Shown piece by piece: positions 28,291 through 38,628 of a stretch of 42,766 bases of DNA. The notes below the pieces were generated by a model. That model ran no database searches and was not told the origin of the DNA. It saw only the letters and a list, made by a program, of their open reading frames with translations. Numbering within the stretch: position 1 is the stretch's first letter; every line of letters starts with the position of its first letter. The translations under genes were made by a program, and so were the position numbers. Location: NCBI GenBank assembly GCA_031732875.1, contig JAVMKL010000043.1:1-42766 (forward strand), given 5' to 3'. This DNA comes from JAVMKJ01 sp031732875 (GTDB lineage Bacteria > Pseudomonadota > Gammaproteobacteria > Competibacterales > Competibacteraceae).

Positions 28291-28365
28291 TCTTCGCTGG
28301 GATCATCCAACCGACCTTGTCCGGTGCGCTGGCTGAATGACTGTTTGAAGTGAAGTGAGTAATTA

Positions 28366-29874
28366 ATGAGCGAAGCGATCGACTCTCCCGAAGAACTCCT
28401 CGACGAAAACAAGCTGATTGCGCTGCGTCGTCAGAAGCTCGCCGAGCTGCGCCAGCGTGGCAACGCCTATCCCACCGATTTTCGCCGCGACGTGCTGGCG
28501 GCGGAACTGCACGCGGCTTATGGCGGTAAGGACGGCGCCGAACTGGACGCCGACCCCCGGCGAGTCCGGGTTGCCGGGCGGATGCTGGCCAAGCGGATCA
28601 TGGGCAAGGCCAGCTTCGTCCGGCTGCGCGACATGTCCGGTGACATCCAACTGTTCGTCCAGAAGAGCGCCTTACCGGATGGCCGGTACGAGGACTTCAA
28701 GGGCTGGGATCTGGGGGACATCCTGGGCGCCGAGGGGACGATGTTCAAAACCAAGACTGGCGAACTGTCGGTCAAGGTAGACGCGCTGCGGTTGTTGACC
28801 AAGGCGTTGCGGCCGCTGCCGGAAAAATTTCATGGGTTGGCCGATCAGGAAACCCGCTACCGCCAGCGCTACGTGGATCTGATGATCAATGAGTCCACCC
28901 GGGCCACCTTCAAATTGCGCTCGGCGGTGGTCGCCCATATCCGCGACTTCTTCAACCGGCGCGGCTTCCTGGAAGTGGAAACACCGATGATGCAGCCGAT
29001 TCCGGGCGGCGCGACGGCCCGGCCGTTCGTTACCCACCACAACGCGCTCGACATGCAACTGTACCTGCGCATCGCCCCGGAGCTGTACCTGAAGCGGCTG
29101 GTGGTGGGCGGTTTCGAGAAGGTCTACGAGATCAACCGCAATTTCCGCAACGAAGGTCTGTCCACCCGCCACAACCCCGAATTCACCATGCTGGAGTTCT
29201 ATCAGGCGTATGCCGATTACCGCGATCTGATGGATCTGACCGAGGAATTGCTGCGCGGCATGGCGCAAACCCTGCTGGGCGATACTTGTCTCTCGTATCA
29301 GGGCGAAACCTGCGACTTCGGTCGCCCCTTCCGGCGGCTGACGGTGCGGGAAGCGGTCCTGCAATTCAATCCCGCTATCGCTGCCACCGAATTGGACGAT
29401 CTTGACGCCGCGCGGCGGATTGCGAAAAACCTGGGGGTGGACGTGCGGCCGGAACACGGGCTGGGCCGCGTGCAACTGGATATTTTCGAGCAAACGGTCG
29501 AGCATCAGTTGCGCGATCCGACTTTCATCACCGCCTATCCGACCGAAGTCTCACCGCTGGCCCGACGCAACGATCAAGATCCCAGCGTTACCGATCGCTT
29601 CGAGCTGTTCGTGGGCGGGCGGGAGATCGCCAACGGTTTTTCCGAGTTGAACGATCCCGAGGATCAGGCCGAACGCTTTCGCCGACAGGCCGAAGCGAAA
29701 GCGGCCGGCGACCACGAGGCGATGCACTACGACGCCGACTACATCCGGGCGCTGGAGTATGGCCTGCCGCCGACGGCGGGGGAGGGCATCGGCATCGACC
29801 GGCTGGTGATGCTGTTCGCCGACGCGCCCTCGATCCGCGACGTGCTGCTGTTCCCGCATCTGCGGCCGGAGTGA
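28366..29874 (+). CDS. lysS: Lysyl-tRNA synthetase, class II
   Basis: 502 aa. The N-terminal OB-fold anticodon-binding domain spans ~60-150 (RVAGRMLAKRIMGKASFVRL). The class II catalytic core has motif 1 around RRGFLEVETPMMQPIPGGA, motif 2 in FRNEGLSTRHNPEFTMLEFY, and motif 3 in GEGIGIDRLVMLF near the end. Length is standard. It attaches lysine to tRNALys. It probably shares a transcript with prfB. Confidence 0.97.
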   Translation: MSEAIDSPEELLDENKLIALRRQKLAELRQRGNAYPTDFRRDVLAAELHAAYGGKDGAELDADPRRVRVAGRMLAKRIMGKASFVRLRDMSGDIQLFVQKSALPDGRYEDFKGWDLGDILGAEGTMFKTKTGELSVKVDALRLLTKALRPLPEKFHGLADQETRYRQRYVDLMINESTRATFKLRSAVVAHIRDFFNRRGFLEVETPMMQPIPGGATARPFVTHHNALDMQLYLRIAPELYLKRLVVGGFEKVYEINRNFRNEGLSTRHNPEFTMLEFYQAYADYRDLMDLTEELLRGMAQTLLGDTCLSYQGETCDFGRPFRRLTVREAVLQFNPAIAATELDDLDAARRIAKNLGVDVRPEHGLGRVQLDIFEQTVEHQLRDPTFITAYPTEVSPLARRNDQDPSVTDRFELFVGGREIANGFSELNDPEDQAERFRRQAEAKAAGDHEAMHYDADYIRALEYGLPPTAGEGIGIDRLVMLFADAPSIRDVLLFPHLRPE

Positions 29875-30008
29875 TCTATCCTGATTAGTGGCGGCCGGCC
29901 CGCGGGTGGCGTTAATAACGACGGGGTCAGGTCGTCGGATTTGCCTGGTGCACGGTCATCGATGAGGGGCACTGGAGCGATCAACATCACGCCAAGGGAG
30001 GAACCGGC

Positions 30009-30542
30009 ATGAAGAAAAGCGCGGGGTACGGTGTTTTGGCGGGCTGGCTGGCTTGCGCGGCGGTCTTGGTCGTGGCTCTCGCGGGGTCGCGGACGGCCTC
30101 GGCCATCGACTGGGGAAAGAAGGAGCTCACCAACGAGCAAATCTCGGTGAAGGTCGCGCGCGAGACCGTGAAGGGCGGCTACGCGCTCGCACTCACCGAC
30201 GAGCTCAAGGCCTGGCTCGATGAGAAAAAGCCGATGCTCGTCGTCGACACCATGCCGAAGAAGGACAGTTACGACAAGGAGCACATTCCCGGCGCCGTCC
30301 AGTTCGAGTTCCCGGTCGAGGAAATGAAGGAGATGTCGGCGGAACAGCAGGCGGCTTACGGCACGCTTCTCGGCGCCGACAAGGCGCGGCTGATCGTGGT
30401 CTATTGCGGTTTCCCCAAGTGCGGGCGCAGCCACAACGGCGCGGTCTGGGCGAAGAAGCTCGGCTACACCAATGTCGTGCGCTACGTCGGCGGCATCAAG
30501 GCCTGGAACGAGGCGGATTACCCCGTCACCAAGGAAGAGTAA
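30009..30542 (+). CDS. Exported rhodanese-domain protein
   Basis: 177 aa with AAGGGAGG before the ATG. Residues 1-~35 form a Sec signal peptide (hydrophobic core GWLACAAVLVVALAG, cleavage near ASA). The rest is a rhodanese fold: MLVVDTMPKKDSYDKEHIPG, then the active-site Cys loop VVYCGFPKCGRSHNGA and a final VGGIKAWNEADYP. The protein would act in the periplasm on sulfur transfer or redox chemistry; the substrate is unknown. Its spacing to the next gene is 42 bases, but relatedness of function is not evident. The gap 29875-30008 holds nothing else visible. Confidence 0.85.
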   Translation: MKKSAGYGVLAGWLACAAVLVVALAGSRTASAIDWGKKELTNEQISVKVARETVKGGYALALTDELKAWLDEKKPMLVVDTMPKKDSYDKEHIPGAVQFEFPVEEMKEMSAEQQAAYGTLLGADKARLIVVYCGFPKCGRSHNGAVWAKKLGYTNVVRYVGGIKAWNEADYPVTKEE

Positions 30543-30584
30543 GAGGCGTTTTTATACGGTTTCTGATGAGCCAAGAACCGACAA

Positions 30585-33422
30585 ATGATGGTCACATTGC
30601 TGGGGATTGGCTCGATCGTGCTACTGGCGGTTGCCTGTTGGGCCGGTTTATTACTGGTCTTGCTGGCACAACGCCTCGCTCGTTTGCAGTGGAGGACCGT
30701 GCGCGCTCGCACCATGGCGCGTGAGGACATACCGACAGCCCATCGGCAAGGCATGGACGTCGCGGGGGCTCAGCTAGAGCAACTCGGCTTTATCTACCGC
30801 TACAGCGCATCCGCCAACAAGGCCGTGGTGCTGCCCGACGATGAGTTTGCCTACTTTGACGTCTACCAGCACACCGAGGGGCACTCCCATGTCCTGGTTT
30901 CGCTCGCGCCGGTGCCCAGCGCGCACGATGTCTGCATGTTGCAGTTCATCACCAGTTTTGACGATGGCTGCAACTGGCTCACGCTGAATCGGTGTCGGCA
31001 TTTTTCGCCCGCGCGCGTCGCGCGCTGGAAAGTGTTTGACGACTATCTGCCGCGATGGCAGCAAGCATGGCAGCGTCACCTCCGCCGAGTACAAACGGCC
31101 AGGTCTCCAGTTCTTACGGACGCCACCGTGGTCCAGCGGCGGCTGTACCAATCGTTTGAGGCGCTGGTTTCCGACATGGCGGCAAGGGGTGACCTGGCTT
31201 CCATCGCCGGCAGCCCATTTTTCCGCCTGACCTGGATGGCGGCCCTGCGCTTTGCGGCGATTGCCCTTGCCGGCCAGTGGCGCGCGGCCTGGGCTCTGGC
31301 GGGCACGCCGCCACCTCCCTCCAATAACCCGGAAGCCGCCGCTGCCCACCGGGCGGATGCCGACCTCAGGGTCTTTCAGGAACAAATGGCCCTGCGGCGT
31401 TCCACCACCTACAGCATCCGAACCCAATGGCTGATCTTTGCAGTGACGGCCGTGCTTTTCCTGCTGGTGGGCGGATGGACATTCTCGTGGAGTTTGGTGC
31501 CCATTCTTCTGGCGGTCATTGCCATCCATGAAGGGGGACACTACCTGGCCATGAAGCTCACCGGACATCGCAACGTGGCGGTGTTTTTCCTGCCCGGCCT
31601 GGGGGGAGTGGCCACGGGCGAAAAGGCCCATGCCAGCCCCCTGGAAAAGCTCGCGGTCTATCTGGCCGGACCCGTGCCGGGTCTATTGCTGGCCGGCGTG
31701 GCTTTCTGGCTCGACTCCAGCGGAGTGTGGGCGGGGCCAGCTTGGCTATCCCAGTTTCTCATCATCTCCCTGGTCATCAACTACTTCAACCTTCTGCCCA
31801 TCGTGCCGCTGGACGGGGGGCGGGTGCTGGAAGCCCTGGTTTTTTCGCGTCTGCCCAGGCTGCGTTTGGGGTTTACGCTGATCTGCTGCGTGGCGCTGTT
31901 TGGCCTGGGAGTCATGCTGGAGGAAATGGTGCTCGAGCTTGTGGCAGTGCTGCTGGCCTTCGGACTACCCCAGCACTGGCGGCTGATGCAACTCGACCTG
32001 GCGGTCCGCCGTGAGACGGATGGCGCCACGCCGGCAGCCGACGAAACCCGGGGGCTGCAAGATATTTTTGCCGCCCTGCAAGCGCCCCGTTTTCAGGCCT
32101 GGTCGTTTGCGAAACGCGCCGCCGCCGCCGGGGCGCTGTTGCCGGAACTCCTGGGACGCAAGCCGCGCCTCGGCGAATCCGTCGCCGGCATCGCCATCTA
32201 CCTGGCGTGCCTGCTGGCGCCGATTGCCGCCGTCGCGGTAGCGGTGCCCAATCTGTCCGATGTCATCGCGGCCGTTACTCCCACATTCGCTATCGCGGCT
32301 GATGATGTGGATGTCGAGCCACTCCCGGCGCAGCCACCACCGGAGCCGGATTGGGAGGCCCAGATCGCCAACGCATCGGCGCTCTCCAAAGAGCAGCTTT
32401 TGCGAGCCTATCTGGGGGCCGCCGGGCAAGCCAACGATGTGGGGAACGGCACCCTGGCCCGCAAGCAGTACCTGAATGCCTGGGAGCTTGCGCAAGCCCT
32501 GCCGCTGCGCGACCCGCGCCGCATCGACGCCTTGGAAGGCTTGTTCTCGGTGGCGGGGTCGGATGTCGAGCGCGATGGCCATGCGAATATCATTTTGACC
32601 GAGTTGGCCCAGCCGCAAGGGTCCGAGCGCGCTTGCGTGGCCTGGATCAAGGAGCAACAAGCTTCTGGCGAGCGCAACCCGGCCCAGCGGGTGCAATTGC
32701 TGCAAGACGCAGTGGCCCTGAGGGCGGAGGGGGCGGGCGCGCCGGCGACCAGCGCGTCGCACGCCAGCCTGCACCTCACCCAGCTCTCGTTAGCCAACGC
32801 GCTGGATGCCAACCTGGACACCGCCGGTGCCCAGGCGGTGCTGCAACAGCGCATTGATAATCTCGCGCTACCCGAAGCCGCCGACCGATCGCGGCTAGCC
32901 CTGGAAGTCCGTACCCGGCGCGTGCTGGCGCAAGTGGATCTCGCCTGGTTTTTCGTGGGCCACGGCCGCGCGCGGGAAGCGCTGGTGGTGGCCGAACAGG
33001 CACGGCAAGCCCTGCCGGCCAAAACCACTGTCAGTTGGATTTTCCCCAGCCTGAAAGTCTGGGAGGCTCTGGTCTGGGCGCAACTCCTGGCCCCGCCCAC
33101 GACTGCCCTGGCACGGCATTGGCGGAGCTACGAGGCCGCGCAGCGCGATGCGCTGGCGGGTAGCCGCAAGCTGCTCTACCACGAGGTGGACCGTGCCCTG
33201 GTGGCGCAAGCACTCGCCGATGCCGGCATGATGGCCCAGGCCCAAGCCGGGATCGACGAAGCACGGGCCAAACTCCCAGGCAGGGCGCGCGGCACCCCCA
33301 CAGAACCTTTCATGCTCTGCAAACCCGCGCCCAAGCCTGAAGGCTATGCCAACTGGCGGACGCCCCAACACGAAGCACGTCGCCGCATGCTCGTCCAACT
33401 GGGCGGATGCGCCCCCCAGTAA
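30585..33422 (+). CDS. Large membrane M50 (site-2-protease-like) peptidase with helical-repeat tail
   Basis: 945 aa from ATG 30585 (or the ATG right after). A first membrane helix spans ~3-25, and a soluble segment spans ~30-275. A multi-helix M50 core (~280-460) has HEGGH at residues 315-319 (zinc) and the third ligand in PLDGG (D410). Another hydrophobic pair lies near 530-565. From ~600 to 940 the sequence is soluble and Ala/Leu-rich, with repeating helix pairs (LRAYLGAAGQANDVGNGTLA; NALDANLDTAGAQAVLQQRI) like TPR repeats. M50 enzymes cut within membranes, often releasing regulators. The long flanking domains are unusual; target and partner are unknown. The codon style resembles its neighbours. 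Confidence 0.75.
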   Translation: MMVTLLGIGSIVLLAVACWAGLLLVLLAQRLARLQWRTVRARTMAREDIPTAHRQGMDVAGAQLEQLGFIYRYSASANKAVVLPDDEFAYFDVYQHTEGHSHVLVSLAPVPSAHDVCMLQFITSFDDGCNWLTLNRCRHFSPARVARWKVFDDYLPRWQQAWQRHLRRVQTARSPVLTDATVVQRRLYQSFEALVSDMAARGDLASIAGSPFFRLTWMAALRFAAIALAGQWRAAWALAGTPPPPSNNPEAAAAHRADADLRVFQEQMALRRSTTYSIRTQWLIFAVTAVLFLLVGGWTFSWSLVPILLAVIAIHEGGHYLAMKLTGHRNVAVFFLPGLGGVATGEKAHASPLEKLAVYLAGPVPGLLLAGVAFWLDSSGVWAGPAWLSQFLIISLVINYFNLLPIVPLDGGRVLEALVFSRLPRLRLGFTLICCVALFGLGVMLEEMVLELVAVLLAFGLPQHWRLMQLDLAVRRETDGATPAADETRGLQDIFAALQAPRFQAWSFAKRAAAAGALLPELLGRKPRLGESVAGIAIYLACLLAPIAAVAVAVPNLSDVIAAVTPTFAIAADDVDVEPLPAQPPPEPDWEAQIANASALSKEQLLRAYLGAAGQANDVGNGTLARKQYLNAWELAQALPLRDPRRIDALEGLFSVAGSDVERDGHANIILTELAQPQGSERACVAWIKEQQASGERNPAQRVQLLQDAVALRAEGAGAPATSASHASLHLTQLSLANALDANLDTAGAQAVLQQRIDNLALPEAADRSRLALEVRTRRVLAQVDLAWFFVGHGRAREALVVAEQARQALPAKTTVSWIFPSLKVWEALVWAQLLAPPTTALARHWRSYEAAQRDALAGSRKLLYHEVDRALVAQALADAGMMAQAQAGIDEARAKLPGRARGTPTEPFMLCKPAPKPEGYANWRTPQHEARRRMLVQLGGCAPQ

Positions 33423-33779
33423 TACCCCCAAGACGGCGCCATGACCCCTTTATGGCGCTCCCATCCAACGTGTGGAATCGCCGTTTCGAACTACCCTGTC
33501 GGCGAAGCGTAACCCGCCGGAACTGCGGCCGAATATGGGAGTCGTGGCGTTATCTGCCGAGAACGTTAGTCGCGGCACTGGTTCAGCTTGATTTAAACGC
33601 TATACTGAAACTGTCGCCTGGAAGTTATTTCCACGAGTGACAGGCGCGGGGCCGGCCTGGCCCTGTCCCGGCGGTGCGTCCATCCTCGGAAGCGCCGCCC
33701 GGACCCGCCGGCAGGCTCTCGCGAAGACTCGAATCCCGATTCCCACGGGTTCGAGGAAAGGGCAGAGGAGACATCATCG
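33423..33779. other. Intergenic region upstream of formate dehydrogenase
   Basis: 357 bases without a gene. A short GGCGAAGCGTAACCCGCC unit (about 33503-33520) looks like a piece of a palindromic repeat. A possible promoter lies near 33574-33605: TATACT at about 33600, and a GG-N10-GC pair (GGCACTGGTTCAGC) that would fit a weak sigma-54 core. Neither is strong. The FDH leader just before 33780 has GGAGAC/GAGGA-like ribosome sites. Confidence 0.35.
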
Positions 33780-36700
33780 ATGAACGTCACCCGACGACAG
33801 TTCCTCAAGGTCACCGCCGCCGGGCTGGGCAGTTCCAGCCTGGCGATGCTGGGATTCTCGCCACAGCCGGCGCTGGCCGAAATCCGCAATTTCAAGCTGG
33901 CCCGCACCACCGAAACCCGCAACACCTGTCCCTACTGTTCGGTGAGTTGCGGCGTGTTGATCTACTCCCTCGGCGACAAATCCAAGAACGCCAGGGCCGA
34001 GATCATCCACATCGAGGGCGACCCGGACAATCCGGTCAACCGCGGCACCCTCTGCCCCAAGGGTGCCGGGTTGTTGGACATGATCCACAGCGCCGACCGC
34101 CTGAAGCATCCGGAAGTGCGCGAGGCCGGTTCCAGCGAGTGGAAGCGCATCACCTGGGACGAAGCGCTCGACCGTATCGCCAGGCACATGAAGGCCGACC
34201 GGGACGCCAACTTCATCAAGACCAATGCCGACGGCGCGACGGTCAACCGCTGGAACACCATGGGGTTCCTGGCGAGTTCCGCCGCCGGCAACGAGGCCGG
34301 TTACCTGACGCACAAGGTCCTGCGCGGCCTCGGCGTCGTCACCCTCGACACCCAGGCGCGCATCTGACACGCCCCGACGGTGGCCAGTCTGGCTCCGACG
34401 TTCGGGCGTGGCGCGATGACCAACCATTGGGTGGACATCAAGAACGCTGATTTAGTCCTGGTCATGGGCGGCAACGCCGCCGAGGCGCACCCCTGCGGGT
34501 TCAAGTGGGTGGTGGAAGCCAAGGCCAGCCGCAAGGCCAAACTCGTCGTCGTGGACCCGCGCTTCACGCGCTCCGCGGCGGTCTCCGATTTCTACGCGCC
34601 CATTCGCGCCGGCAGCGACATCGCCTTTCTGGGCGGGGTCATTCATTACCTGCTGGCCAACGACAAAATCCATCACGATTACGTCAAGGCGTTCACCAAC
34701 GCCGCCTTTCTGATCAACGAGGGCTTCCAGTTCGAGGACGGCCTGTTCTCGGGCTACGACGCCGCCAAGCGCAAATACGACACCGCCACCTGGCAATACC
34801 AGCTCGACGGCCAGGGCTTCGTCAAGATCGACGAGACCCTGCAAAGTCCGAACTGCGTGTTCCAGATCATGAAGCGGCATTACGCCCGCTACACCCCGGA
34901 GGTGGTCAGCCAGGTCGCCGGGACGCCGCGGGCCGACTTCCTCAAGATCTGCGAAATGATCGCCGAGACCGCGGCTCCCAACCGGACCATGACCATCTGC
35001 TACGCGCTGGGCTGGACCCAGCATACGGTCGGCTCGCAGAACATCCGCACCATGGCCATGATCCAGTTGCTGCTGGGCAACCTGGGCATGGCGGGCGGCG
35101 GGATCAACGCGCTGCGCGGCCACGCCAACGTGCAGGGCATCACCGACCAGTGCCTCTATTCCGAGGTGCTGCCGGGCTATCTGAGCGCGCCGGCGGACGC
35201 GGACAAGACCCGCGAGGAGTATCTGGCCAAACGCACGCCCAAGCCGTTGCGGCCCAACCAGATGAACTTCCCGCAGAACTTCCCGAAGTGGCACACCAGC
35301 CTGATGAAGGCCTGGTACGGCAGCGCCGCCACGGCGGAGAACCAGTTCTGCTACGACTGGTTGCCGAAGAAGGACGCCGCCTACGACGTGCTGGCCCTGT
35401 TCGAGCGGATGCACCAGGGCAAGCTGAACGGCTTCGTCTGCCAGGGCTTCAACCCGCTGGCCTCGGTGTCGCACAAGGCCAAGGTCTCCGCCGGGCTGGC
35501 CAAGCTGAAATACCTGGTGGTGATCGATCCGCTGGCCACCGAAACCGCCGAGTTCTGGAAGGATTACGGCGAGTTCAATCCCGCCGATCCGGCCGCGATC
35601 CAGACCGAAGTGTTTCGGCTGCCCTCCACCTGCTTCGCCGAGCAGGACGGCTCCTTCACCAACTCGGGTCGGGTCATCCAGTGGCACTGGAAGGCGGCCG
35701 ACGGTCCCGGCGAGGCGATGAGCGACCTGGACATCGTCGGCGGTCTGTTCGCGCGCTTGCGGGCGCTGTACGCGAAGGACGGCGGGGCCTTCCCCGATCC
35801 CGTGCTCGGCCTGGCTTGGCCCTATCGGATTCCCCAGCAGCCTCATCCCGAGGAAATCGCCATGGAGATCAACGGCAAGGCGCTGGCGGACGTGACGGAC
35901 CCGAAGGACCCGACCAAGGTTCTCGCCAAGGCCGGCGAGCAGTTGGCCGGCTTCGCCCAACTGCGCGACGACGGCAGCACCGCGTCCGGCAACTGGATCT
36001 ACTGCGGGATGTGGTCCCAGGCCGGCAATCTCACCGCCCGCCGCGATCCGGCCGATCTGACCGGCCTCGGTCAGACGCTGAACTGGGGTTTCGCCTGGCC
36101 GGCCAACCGTCGCATCCTCTACAACCGGGCCTCCTGCGATCTGGCGGGCAAGCCCTGGGATCCCAGCCGCGCGGTGATCAAGTGGGACGGCGCCAAGTGG
36201 GGCGGCAACGACATTCCCGACATGCGGCCGGACGCCAGGCCGGAAGAGGGGGTGATGCCGTTCATCATGAACCCGGAAGGCGTGGCGCGGCTGTTCGCCC
36301 CCGAGCGGATGGTCGACGGTCCGTTGCCCGAGCACTACGAGCCGTTCGAAACCCCGCTGGACGGCAATCCGATGCACCCGAACAACCCCAAGGCGGTCAG
36401 CAATCCCGCCGCGCGGGTTTATCCGGGCGATCTGGAATCGTTCGCCAAGGCCAGGGACTTCCCGTATGTCGCCACCACGTACCGGCTGGTGGAACATTTC
36501 CACTTCTGGACCAAGCACTCGCTGCTGAACGCCATCACCCAGCCGCAGCAGTTCGTGGAGATCGGCGAGGAGTTGGCGCGGGAGAAGGGCATCGCCAACG
36601 GCGACCGGGTGCGGGTGCGCTCCACCCGTGGCCAGATCGTCGCCGTCGCGGTGGTGACCAAGCGGCTGCGGGCGCTGGAGGTGGACGGCCGGAAGATTCA

Positions 36701-36845
36701 TACCGTCGGCATGCCGATCCACTGGGGCTTCCGGGGCGCCACCCATCCGGGCTACATCACCAACACGTTGACCCCGTTCGTCGGCGACGCCAACAGCCAG
36801 ACGCCGGAGTTCAAGGCGTTCCTGGTGAACATCGAGAAGGCATGA
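33780..36845 (+). CDS. fdnG: Formate dehydrogenase alpha subunit, selenocysteine-containing (FdnG/FdoG type)
   Basis: 1021 aa when the TGA at 34365-34367 is read as selenocysteine (residue 196). Upstream ends QARI and downstream begins HAPTVASLAPTFGRG, which is exactly the Sec site context of FdnG. The N-terminus is a Tat signal (RRQFLK, R5-R6) for folded export. One [4Fe-4S] cluster is held by C50, C53, C57 and C92. The rest is the bis-MGD molybdopterin domain set, ending with the dinucleotide-binding domain (RVRVRSTRGQIVAVAVVTKR). It oxidises formate to CO2 in the periplasm. fdnH starts 10 bases later and fdnI follows. Whether it is the nitrate-linked or aerobic isozyme cannot be told. Confidence 0.95.
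34365..34400 (+). promoter_or_regulatory. Bacterial SECIS element
   Basis: Directly after the UGA, the RNA at 34379-34396 folds as GG-U-GGCC-[AGUCU]-GGCU-CC. GG pairs with CC, U is bulged, GGCC pairs with GGCU, and the apical loop is AGUCU. The bulged U and GU-containing loop at this distance are the features SelB needs. This argues the TGA is recoded and is not a mutation. Confidence 0.85.
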
Positions 36846-36855
36846 GGAGGTCGTC

Positions 36856-37746
36856 ATGGCATGGCAATCATTGGATATCCGCCGCCGTTCGGCGACCACC
36901 ACCCCGATGCCCCAGGCCCGTGAATCCGTCGAGGTGGCCAAGCTGATCGACATCTCGCAATGCATCGGCTGCAAGGCCTGTCAGGTCGCCTGCATGGAAT
37001 GGAACGACCTGCGCGGCGAGGTGGGGTACTGTATCGGGGTGTACGACAATCCGCTCGACCTGACGGCGAAGGCGTGGACCGTGATGCGCTTCACCGAGCT
37101 GGAGAACGACGGGCGGCTGGAATGGCTGATCCGCAAGGACGGCTGCATGCACTGCCAGGACCCGGGCTGTCTCAAGGCCTGTCCCGCGCCGGGGGCCATC
37201 GTGCAGTACGCCAACGGCATCGTCGAGTTCCATCAGGAGCACTGCATCGGCTGCGGCTATTGCCTGACCGGCTGTCCGTTCAACATTCCGCGCCTCTCCG
37301 ACCAGGACCACAAGGCGTACAAATGCACCCTGTGTTCCGACCGGGTGGCGGTGGGCCAGGTCCCGGCCTGCATCAAGACCTGTCCCACCGGGGCGCTTCA
37401 TTTCGGCAGCAAGGAGGACATGAAGGAACACGCGGAACAACGCATCGCCGATCTCAAGTCTCGCGGCTTTACGAACGCCGGCCTGTACGATCCGCCGGGC
37501 GTGGGGGGCACGCACGTCATGTACGTGCTCCAGCACGCCGATCGTCCGGAATGGTACGCGGGTCTGCCCCAGGATCCGGCGATCAGTCCGCTGGTCGAGG
37601 TGTGGAAGGGATGGACCAAGCCGCTGGCCATTGGCGTGATGGCGGCGGGGGTGCTGGCCAGCCTGATCCACTACGTGATGAAGGGGCCGAACGAAATTTC
37701 CAAGGAAACCGAGAAGGAGGTGGAAAATGAGACGCGACCCGAATGA
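36856..37746 (+). CDS. fdnH: Formate dehydrogenase iron-sulfur (beta) subunit
   Basis: 296 aa with GGAGG before the ATG. Four [4Fe-4S] clusters are indicated by CIGCKACQVACMEWN, CMHCQDPGCLKACP, CIGCGYCLTGCPFN and CTLCSDR...CIKTCPTGAL. A single C-terminal membrane helix (~255-275, AIGVMAAGVLASLIHYVM) anchors the protein to the gamma subunit. It wires electrons from the alpha subunit to the haem protein. It is very close to E. coli FdnH/FdoH in length and motifs. The last 20 bases overlap fdnI. Confidence 0.96.
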   Translation: MAWQSLDIRRRSATTTPMPQARESVEVAKLIDISQCIGCKACQVACMEWNDLRGEVGYCIGVYDNPLDLTAKAWTVMRFTELENDGRLEWLIRKDGCMHCQDPGCLKACPAPGAIVQYANGIVEFHQEHCIGCGYCLTGCPFNIPRLSDQDHKAYKCTLCSDRVAVGQVPACIKTCPTGALHFGSKEDMKEHAEQRIADLKSRGFTNAGLYDPPGVGGTHVMYVLQHADRPEWYAGLPQDPAISPLVEVWKGWTKPLAIGVMAAGVLASLIHYVMKGPNEISKETEKEVENETRPE

Positions 37747-38353
37747 TCTCGATCGGTACACGGCGTCGGAGCGGGTGACCCATTGGATCGTGGGGATCAG
37801 CTTCATCCTCGCCGGGCTGTCCGGGCTGGTGCTGTTTCATCCGGCCTTCTGGCCGTTCACGATGCTGTTCGGCAGCAGCACCTGGACCCGCATCCTGCAT
37901 CCCTGGTTCGGGGTGGTGATGGCGGTGGCCTTTCTGCTGATGGTGCTGCAATTCTGGAAGCTGAACACGATGGGGAAGGTGGATTGGCAATGGCTGGGAC
38001 GCATCGGCGAGATGGTGAGCGGCGACGACCAGAACATGCCGGAGCAGGGCAAGTACAACGGCGGGCAAAAGCTGCTGTTCTGGTTGCTGGTGCTGGGCAC
38101 GGTGCTGCTGCTGGTGTCCGGCATCGCCCTGTGGCGGGCCTGGTTCCACTTCCCCGTGGAACAGGTCCGCTGGGCGGCGGTGGTTCATGCCGCCACGGCG
38201 GCGGTGATGATCGGCCTCATCATGCTCCACGTTTACGCCTCCATCTGGGTCAGGAGCACCATCCGCGCCATGTGGTACGGCACGGTCACTCGCGCTTGGG
38301 CCCGGCAGCATCACCGGGCCTGGTACCGGCAGGTGACGGGGATTGATAAGTAG
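37727..38353 (+). CDS. fdnI: Formate dehydrogenase cytochrome b556 (gamma) subunit
   Basis: 208 aa with four membrane helices (about 17-37, 52-75, 110-130 and 150-172). Histidines in ERVTHWIVG, LHPWFGVVM, AVVHAATAA and IMLHVYASI are at the positions that bind two b-type haems. It passes electrons from formate to the quinone pool across the inner membrane. It begins inside the end of fdnH (20-base overlap), so translation is coupled. No fdhE or fdhD maturation gene is in the window. Confidence 0.95.
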   Translation: MRRDPNDLDRYTASERVTHWIVGISFILAGLSGLVLFHPAFWPFTMLFGSSTWTRILHPWFGVVMAVAFLLMVLQFWKLNTMGKVDWQWLGRIGEMVSGDDQNMPEQGKYNGGQKLLFWLLVLGTVLLLVSGIALWRAWFHFPVEQVRWAAVVHAATAAVMIGLIMLHVYASIWVRSTIRAMWYGTVTRAWARQHHRAWYRQVTGIDK

Positions 38354-38362
38354 CGGTGTTAA

Positions 38363-38404
38363 CCTCCCCCCTCTCCCAATGGGGAGAGGGGTTGGGGTGA
38401 GGGG
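38363..38404. repeat. C-rich palindromic repeat, copy after fdnI
   Basis: CCTCCCCCCTCTCCCAATGG followed by GGAGAGGGGTTGGGGTGAGG. Same REP family as at 4475 and 42466. It also may stop transcription after the fdn operon. The rest of the gap 38354-38628 is AT-richer and marks the start of the low-GC tail; no further gene is seen in it. Confidence 0.75.
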
Positions 38405-38628
38405 CAAGATTCAATGGTTGGAGAGCATGGTGAGGGTGTTTTATCCTTGGATTACCGTCAGACGAACGTATCCAAGGTGGTGCAAGGCAGTGAGGAAAGG
38501 TGGGCAGTGATAGGGCAGGTTTTCTGTGTAGCACTGTTATGGCCTATTCTGCCTATTGCAATATTGACTTATTCTGTCTAATCAACTGTTGGCTCTTAAA
38601 AATTAATGTATATGAAAAAGGGGATGAT

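Noticed and set aside
33574..33605. Sigma-54 promoter before formate dehydrogenase
   Set aside because: GG-N10-GC is present but the flanking bases are far from TGGCAC-N5-TTGC. Kept only as a weak note in the intergenic entry.
34365..34367. In-frame stop splitting the formate dehydrogenase alpha gene
   Set aside because: Not a pseudogene. The context QARI-U-HAPTVASLAPTFG and the SECIS fold show UGA is read as selenocysteine.
34452..36974. 840-aa antisense frame (and similar long antisense frames at 7842-9299, 14517-16037, 20004-21236)
   Set aside because: These are opposite strongly supported genes, rich in His/Gln/Arg/Gly as expected for antisense of high-GC codon use, with no recognisable domains.
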